From Phycisphaerae bacterium (lineage in GTDB: Bacteria; Planctomycetota; Phycisphaerae; UBA1845; UTPLA1): DNA of 26,148 nt. The notes beneath the pieces were generated by a model. The model was not told the DNA's origin. It saw nothing but the letters and a program-made list of their open reading frames with translations, and did no database searches. The position numbers and the translations under genes were made by a program. This document shows, in pieces, positions 23,254-26,148 of this stretch. The stretch lies in contig JAFGQA010000415.1 of the NCBI GenBank assembly GCA_016935885.1, positions 1-26,148 on the forward strand, given 5' to 3'. How positions within the stretch are numbered: the stretch's first letter is position 1; every line of letters starts with the position of its first letter.

Positions 23254-23715
23254 CTAACCGGCGGCCTCGCTCTTGACGATGATGTCGTAGAACTCCTTGG
23301 CGGTCTTGGCGGAGAGCAACCCGTCGAGGATAGCACTGTTGGTGACCAACCGCCCCAGCTTGGCGAGGGCTTGAATGTGCGTGCTCGTGGCGTTCGTCGG
23401 GCTGGCAAGCAGGGCGATGAGGTTGACCGGCTGCCCATCGACGGCCGCGAAGTCGATCGGCTCCGCCGCGCGCCCGAAGGCAATGACCAGTTGAGCGACG
23501 GCATCACACTTGGCGTGAGGAATGGCAAAGCCACGGCCTATGCCGGTCGTGCGCTGGGCCTCGCGCTCCAGCACGGCCTCCAGCAACTGATCACGAGCGT
23601 GGCTCAAGCCCTGCTTCGCAACGATATCGACAAGTTCCGTAATCGCCTGCGTCTTGTCGGAGGCGTCAAGGGGAACCTTGACAAGCGGGAGTGTCAGATG
23701 TTCTGTTAGTTTCAT
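23254..23715 (-). CDS. PTS EIIA (PtsN-like) domain protein
   Basis: 153 residues from the ATG at 23715 (a GTG at 23739 is also open; GAAGAGG touches the ATG, so the exact start is uncertain). It is a single PTS EIIA type-2 domain, of the fructose/nitrogen (Ntr) family: MKLTEHLTLPLVKV, then TELVDIVAKQGL, LLEAVLEREAQRTTGIGRGFAIPHAK with phospho-acceptor H67, and AFGRAAEPIDFAAVDGQPVNLIALLASP. Such proteins are phosphorylated by NPr/EI-Ntr and regulate potassium transport, stress or carbon-nitrogen balance. No EIIB/EIIC or rpoN is nearby, so a regulatory rather than a transport role is likely. Confidence 0.88.
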   Translation of the reverse strand: MKLTEHLTLPLVKVPLDASDKTQAITELVDIVAKQGLSHARDQLLEAVLEREAQRTTGIGRGFAIPHAKCDAVAQLVIAFGRAAEPIDFAAVDGQPVNLIALLASPTNATSTHIQALAKLGRLVTNSAILDGLLSAKTAKEFYDIIVKSEAAG

Positions 23716-24091
23716 CCTCTTCGGTTCCGTGGCGTGCACGAATCCCGCATTCTACAGCGAGGCGCCTGCCAGTACAAACCGATGACCCAGAAATCCGTCC
23801 CACGGCGGAAGCGGCGTACATGCTCAGCGGCGTGGCAGGGGTAAGCGGAGCCGCCAACGGCGACCGAGCTTACCCGTGGGCATCCATTCAAGTGTGTTCT
23901 CACCGGTAACGAACACGGTCGGGGCTTTGCGTCCGTCGCATTTGAGGCTACATTTGGATTGCCGAAGGTCTTTGCCGAACATCGAGGGGGGATCCTGAGG
24001 CCTCTGTGGTACAGACGTCCCATATGTGAGTTCACGGCTGGGACGGAGGTGACAGAGAGATTCTGGACTGCACTCCAACAGGAGATCCGCC
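23716..24091. other. Divergent ptsN-hutU intergenic region
   Basis: 376 bases hold E3 (23831-23880), a remnant of D (about 23900-23925), and no gene. The hutU ribosome site AGGAGA lies at about 24079-24084. Promoters for both genes probably lie here but are not recognisable with confidence. Confidence 0.65.
23831..23880. repeat. Family E palindrome, copy E3
   Basis: GGCAGGGGTAAGCGGAGCCGCC...CGAGCTTACCCGTGGG. It is more diverged than E1/E2, and is followed by CATCCATTCAAGTGTGTTCTC as E1 is followed by a like sequence leading to D1. Confidence 0.82.
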
Positions 24092-25765
24092 ATGAGCACG
24101 CCGAGGCAAGACAGTGAATCCGGGCCGCGCGTCGTGCGCGCGCCGCGAGGCCGGGACATCTCGTGCAAGGGCTGGCACCAGGAAGCGGCCCTGCGGATGC
24201 TGCACAACAATCTGGACCCCGACGTCGCCGAGAACCCGGACGAGTTGATCGTGTACGGCGGGACCGGCAAGGCGGCGCGGAGCTGGGCCGATTTCGATCG
24301 CATCGTTCGCGCCCTGCGGGACCTGGAAAATGACGAGACACTCCTCGTGCAGAGCGGCCGAGCTGTGGGCGTGGTGCGGACGCACGAGATGGCGCCACGC
24401 GTCCTGATCGCCAATTCGTTGCTCGTGCCGCACTGGGCGAACTGGGACGAGTTCCGCCGCCTCGAGGCGATGGGCCTGACCATGTATGGCCAGATGACCG
24501 CCGGGAGTTGGATCTACATCGGCACACAGGGCATCTTGCAGGGCACGTATGAGACGTTCGGCGCGGCGGCACGGCGGGACTTCGGCGGGGACTTGGCCGG
24601 ACGGCTCGTGTTGACGGCCGGCTTGGGCGGCATGGGCGGCGCGCAGCCCTTGGCGGCGACGATGCAGGGCGCGGCCTGCCTGATCGTCGAGGTTGACCAG
24701 GGCCGCATCAACCGGCGGTTGGAGACGAAGTACCTCGACGAGGCCACCGATGACATCGGCGCGGCACTCAAGAAGGTCATGGCAGCCAAGCAGGAAAAAC
24801 GTCCGCTGAGCGTCGGGCTGCTCGGCAATGCCGCGGCGGTGCTCCCGGAGCTGGCCAAGCGCGGCGTCACGCCCGATCTGTTGACCGACCAGACCAGCGC
24901 CCACGACGCGCTGAACGGGTATGTGCCGTATCAGGTGCCGTATGCCGAGGCCCTGGCACTCCGCAAGTCCGACCCTGACACGTACATCAAGCTGGCGATG
25001 GAGTCGATGGCGGTTCACGTTCAAGCCATGCTCGATATGCAGAAGGCCGGTGCGGTCACCTTCGACTATGGCAACAACATCCGGGCCCAGGCGAAACAGG
25101 CGGGCGTCGAGAATGCGTTCGACTTCCACGGCTTTGTGCCCGAGTACATCCGGCCGTTGTTCTGCGAGGGCTCGGGGCCGTTCCGCTGGTGCGCGATCAG
25201 TGGCAAAGAGGCCGACATCGCTGTCACGGACGAAACGATCCTGCGACTGTTCCCAGACAACGTTCACCTGACGCGCTGGATCAAGCTGGCCGGCGAGAAG
25301 GTCGCGTTCCAGGGCCTGCCATGCCGCATCTGCTGGCTGAGCTACGGCGATCGGGCCAAGGCGGGGCTGGCCTTCAACACACTCGTGCGTACTGGCAAGG
25401 TATCGGCCCCGATCGTTATCGGTCGTGACCACCTCGACTGCGGCTCCGTCGCCTCGCCCCACCGCGAGACCGAAGGCATGAAGGACGGCTCCGATGCCAT
25501 CGCCGACTGGCCGATCCTCAATGCCATGGCCAACGTCGCCTGCGGTGCCAGTTGGGTATCCGTCCATCATGGCGGCGGCGTGGGCATCGGCTACTCGCTG
25601 CACGCCGGCATGGTCTGTGTCGCCGACGGCACCGACGCGGCCGATGAGCGTCTGCAACGCGTGCTGACCTGCGACCCAGCCACCGGCATCTTCCGCCATG
25701 TGGACGCCGGCTACGAGAAGGCCCAGCGTATCGCCGACGAGCGCGGCGTTAAGATCCCGATGTAG
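24092..25765 (+). CDS. hutU: Urocanate hydratase
   Basis: 557 residues from the ATG at 24092, with AGGAGA eight bases upstream. HutU converts urocanate to imidazolone propionate in histidine degradation, using tightly bound NAD as electrophile. It shows [14 protein letters not shown] near the N terminus, [18 protein letters not shown], the NAD-binding [49 protein letters not shown], the active-region [17 protein letters not shown] with C414 at the position of the conserved active-site Cys, and a terminal [16 protein letters not shown]. The length matches the family (about 550-560). HutH, HutI and HutG are not in this window, and the downstream sequence is non-coding. Confidence 0.97.
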   Translation: MSTPRQDSESGPRVVRAPRGRDISCKGWHQEAALRMLHNNLDPDVAENPDELIVYGGTGKAARSWADFDRIVRALRDLENDETLLVQSGRAVGVVRTHEMAPRVLIANSLLVPHWANWDEFRRLEAMGLTMYGQMTAGSWIYIGTQGILQGTYETFGAAARRDFGGDLAGRLVLTAGLGGMGGAQPLAATMQGAACLIVEVDQGRINRRLETKYLDEATDDIGAALKKVMAAKQEKRPLSVGLLGNAAAVLPELAKRGVTPDLLTDQTSAHDALNGYVPYQVPYAEALALRKSDPDTYIKLAMESMAVHVQAMLDMQKAGAVTFDYGNNIRAQAKQAGVENAFDFHGFVPEYIRPLFCEGSGPFRWCAISGKEADIAVTDETILRLFPDNVHLTRWIKLAGEKVAFQGLPCRICWLSYGDRAKAGLAFNTLVRTGKVSAPIVIGRDHLDCGSVASPHRETEGMKDGSDAIADWPILNAMANVACGASWVSVHHGGGVGIGYSLHAGMVCVADGTDAADERLQRVLTCDPATGIFRHVDAGYEKAQRIADERGVKIPM

Positions 25766-26148
25766 GGCTGACCGCGTGCGAGCGGCCGACAGAGTGGCTC
25801 ACCGCCCTCGTAGTCGCCAGGTCCCGGAGCAAAAACGCCCCCGTCTCCCCAAGGCGGCTTCAGTAGGAATCAGCGACCACCGGCAGAGCCGGTGGCATGA
25901 GGAAGGCCCCTGAAAGGGGCCAGCGGTCGAACCCGCCCCGAATGGGGCGGAGGATCGTTGCCACGGGTGGAGCGAAGCGAAACCCGTGGGTACGGATCGT
26001 ACCTCTCAACCTTCCGCCCCGACGGGGCGGAGGCAGGTGTCACGCGCATGGCACTTCCGCCGCCCCGGGGCCGAAGTGCTCAAACCCCGCAGGCGACATC
26101 ACGTTTCTGCGAGCGACATCGCGGCAACGGAAACGCCGAACCGGTAGA
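25766..26148. other. Non-coding tail after hutU
   Basis: 383 bases to the window edge hold no supported gene. The central part is the hairpin cluster at 25877-26077. Confidence 0.65.
25877..26077. repeat. REP-like hairpin cluster
   Basis: Six hairpins follow each other: CCACCGGC-AGA-GCCGGTGG (25877-25895), GGCCCCTGAAAGGGGCC (25905-25921), CCGCCCCGAATGGGGCGG (25933-25950), CCACGGGT...ACCCGTGG (25961-25989), CCGCCCCGACGGGGCGG (26014-26030), and CACTTC...GAAGTG around CCCCGGGG (about 26051-26077). The first stem matches the core of families A and G. The cluster resembles REP/BIME-type arrays, and the first hairpins may also terminate hutU transcription. Confidence 0.8.

Noticed and set aside
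24032..25699. 555-codon open frame antisense to hutU
   Set aside because: It is the complement of an unmistakable urocanate hydratase. Long antisense frames are common at this GC content.

Overview
The window is a GC-rich chromosomal segment from a Gram-negative bacterium, most likely a planctomycete (Phycisphaerae-like). This is inferred from lipoprotein signal peptides, an LPS-core heptosyltransferase with a Kdo-kinase-like partner, an ECF sigma/anti-sigma pair, a lipoprotein-anchored sulfatase-fold enzyme, and the many short GC-rich repeats between genes. No marker in the window settles the taxon. I see no rRNA, tRNA, CRISPR array, phage or transposase gene.

Layout, left to right. A Maf nucleotide pyrophosphatase (+) is followed by a minus-strand series: an RsbU-type PP2C phosphatase, a DUF192 protein, a LolA-like lipoprotein and a VTT/DedA (YqaA-like) membrane protein. 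Next are a plus-strand PAP2-family lipoprotein and a minus-strand three-gene unit (ECF sigma factor, single-pass anti-sigma candidate, membrane-anchored coiled-coil protein). rpmB (ribosomal protein L28, +) then converges on a minus-strand envelope-glycan group: waaF-like heptosyltransferase, overlapping KdkA/WaaP-like kinase, then asnB. After a repeat-packed gap come etfB, etfA and a long acyl-CoA dehydrogenase (+), an electron-transfer and fatty-acid or amino-acid oxidation set. A sulfatase-fold lipoprotein (+), a MEMO1/AmmeMemoRadiSam-B protein (-), a PtsN-like EIIA (-) and urocanate hydratase hutU (+) follow. The right end is a cluster of GC-rich hairpins.

The most unusual content is the dispersed small repeats. 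Family A is about 98 bp, with 10-bp terminal inverted repeats and a GC stem-loop core followed by T residues. Family B is about 140 bp, with GGTCCGTGACA ends. Family G is about 105-130 bp, with about 20-bp inverted ends. Palindromic families D, E and F accompany G. A family A copy sits inside a family B copy with a perfect CTAA target duplication, and another B copy is flanked by a perfect 10-bp direct repeat, so both behave like non-autonomous mobile elements (MITEs). They also touch genes. One B end supplies the stop codon of the VTT gene, a B-like fragment lies in frame in the PAP2 lipoprotein, an A fragment lies in frame in the coiled-coil protein, one A copy abuts the asnB stop codon, and one B copy sits 29 bp upstream of the rpmB promoter. 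Families A and G have different ends but share the same hairpin core.
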